From the NCBI GenBank assembly GCA_963971305.1, contig OZ020317.1:10558001-10622000 (forward strand): a stretch of 64,000 bases of DNA, given 5' to 3'. The notes beneath the pieces were generated by a model, which was not told where the DNA came from, ran no database searches, and was given only the letters and a program-made list of their open reading frames with translations. Each line of letters opens with the position of its first letter. Positions within the stretch are counted from its first letter, which is position 1. A program made the position numbers and the translations under genes. Below, in pieces: positions 63,284 to 64,000 of the stretch. This stretch comes from Arcuatula senhousia (lineage: Eukaryota > Mollusca > Bivalvia > Mytilida > Mytilidae).

Positions 63284-64000
63284 GTAAGGTCAGAGGTCAT
63301 GGATAAGATGGACACTACACATGAACTACTGGCTAAATTAAACATAACAGGTAAGGTCAAAGGTCATGGATAAGATGGACACTACACATGAACTACTGGC
63401 TAAATTAAACATAACAGGTAAGGTCAGAGGTCATGGATAAGATGGACACTACACATGAACTACTGGCTAAATTGAACATAACAGGTAAGGTCAGAGGTCA
63501 TGGATAAGATGGACATGACACATGAACTACTGGCTAAATTAAACATAACAGGTAAGGTCAGAGGTCATGGATAAGATGGACACTTCACATGAACTACTAG
63601 CTAAATTAAACATAACAGGTAAGGTCAGAGGTCATGGATAAGATGGACACTACACATGAACTACTGGCTAAATTAAACATAACAGGTAAGGTCAGAGGTC
63701 ATGGATAAGATGGACACTACACATGAACTACTGGCTAAATTGAACATAACAGGTAAGGTCAGAGGTCATGGATAAGATGGACATGACACATGAACTACTG
63801 GCTAAATTAAACATAACAGGTAAGGTTAAAGGTCATGGATAAGATGGACACTACACATGAACTACTGGCTAAATTAAACATAACAGGTAAGGTTAAAGGT
63901 CATGGATAAGATGGACACTACACATGAACTACTGGCTAAATTAAACATAACAGGTAAGGTCAGAGGTCATGGATAAGATGGACACTACACATGAACTACT
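63231..64000 (+). repeat. 67-bp tandem array carrying exon 3' end and splice donor
   Basis: Units start every 67 bases from 63231 (CATGGATAAGATGGACACTA ... AACATAACAGGTAAGGTCAG). Eleven full copies and a partial twelfth reach the window edge. Variants TTGAACAT (units 4, 8) and GGACATGACA (units 5, 9) recur four units apart, indicating a 268-bp higher-order duplication. Every unit holds ACAG|GTAAGG. Confidence 0.97.
63287..63969 (+). promoter_or_regulatory. Eleven DR1-type AGGTCA direct repeats in the array
   Basis: At each unit junction AGGTCA-N-AGGTCA occurs (63287-63299, then every 67 bases). Eight have G and one has A as spacer with both half-sites perfect; two (63823, 63890) read AGGTTA-A-AGGTCA. 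DR1 is the consensus for RXR heterodimers, HNF4 and COUP-TF. Whether it is used is unknown. Confidence 0.5.

Overview
The window looks like nuclear DNA of a marine bivalve, most likely a mussel (Mytilidae). It is AT-rich, has small exons and long introns full of MITEs, minisatellites and short dispersed repeats, and contains a C1q-domain gene with a secreted coiled-coil start and a BEL/Pao retrotransposon. Nothing prokaryotic or viral (beyond the retrotransposon) was seen, and I found no tRNA or rRNA gene and no CRISPR array. Species assignment is inference.

Host genes had to be read from splice sites, because most exons are too short to stand out as long open frames. (1) 1369-10200, minus strand: six exons at the 5' end of an ADAM/ADAMTS-type (M12B) metalloprotease gene: signal peptide, prodomain, an RRTKR furin-like site, and the start of the protease domain. 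All five junctions agree in phase; the catalytic exon lies left of the window. (2) 14657-30565, plus strand: scattered putative exons of a second ADAM-like gene ending in a Ser/Thr-rich tail. The tail exon carries a nonsense codon, a one-base deletion and a 7.6-kb retrotransposon, so it looks dead. (3) 36528-37915, minus-strand sense: a relic copy of the first exon and promoter region of gene 1, without its start codon. (4) 39409-44824, minus strand: a secreted coiled-coil/C1q-domain gene whose intron holds a 3.4-kb minisatellite. (5) 47596-63283, plus strand: ITFG2, a KICSTOR subunit (mTORC1 amino-acid signalling). Eleven exons join in phase to give about 407 codons; the last C-terminal exon(s) lie beyond the window.

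Mobile DNA: a complete BEL/Pao element (21778-29383, minus) with two 878-bp LTRs, a GTCCC target duplication, a polypurine tract and a gag-pol frame broken by one TAG. There are also TTAA-flanked piggyBac-like MITEs, several other TIR elements, a 280-bp-arm foldback just after ITFG2 exon 1, and a 1395-bp tandem duplication in ITFG2 intron 1.

Most unusual are two changes at ITFG2 splice sites. The acceptor of exon 6 is triplicated in a 36-bp unit that stays in frame. The 3' end of exon 11 with its splice donor is tandemly repeated at least 12 times (67-bp unit) to the window edge, and every junction between copies carries a DR1-type AGGTCA direct repeat.
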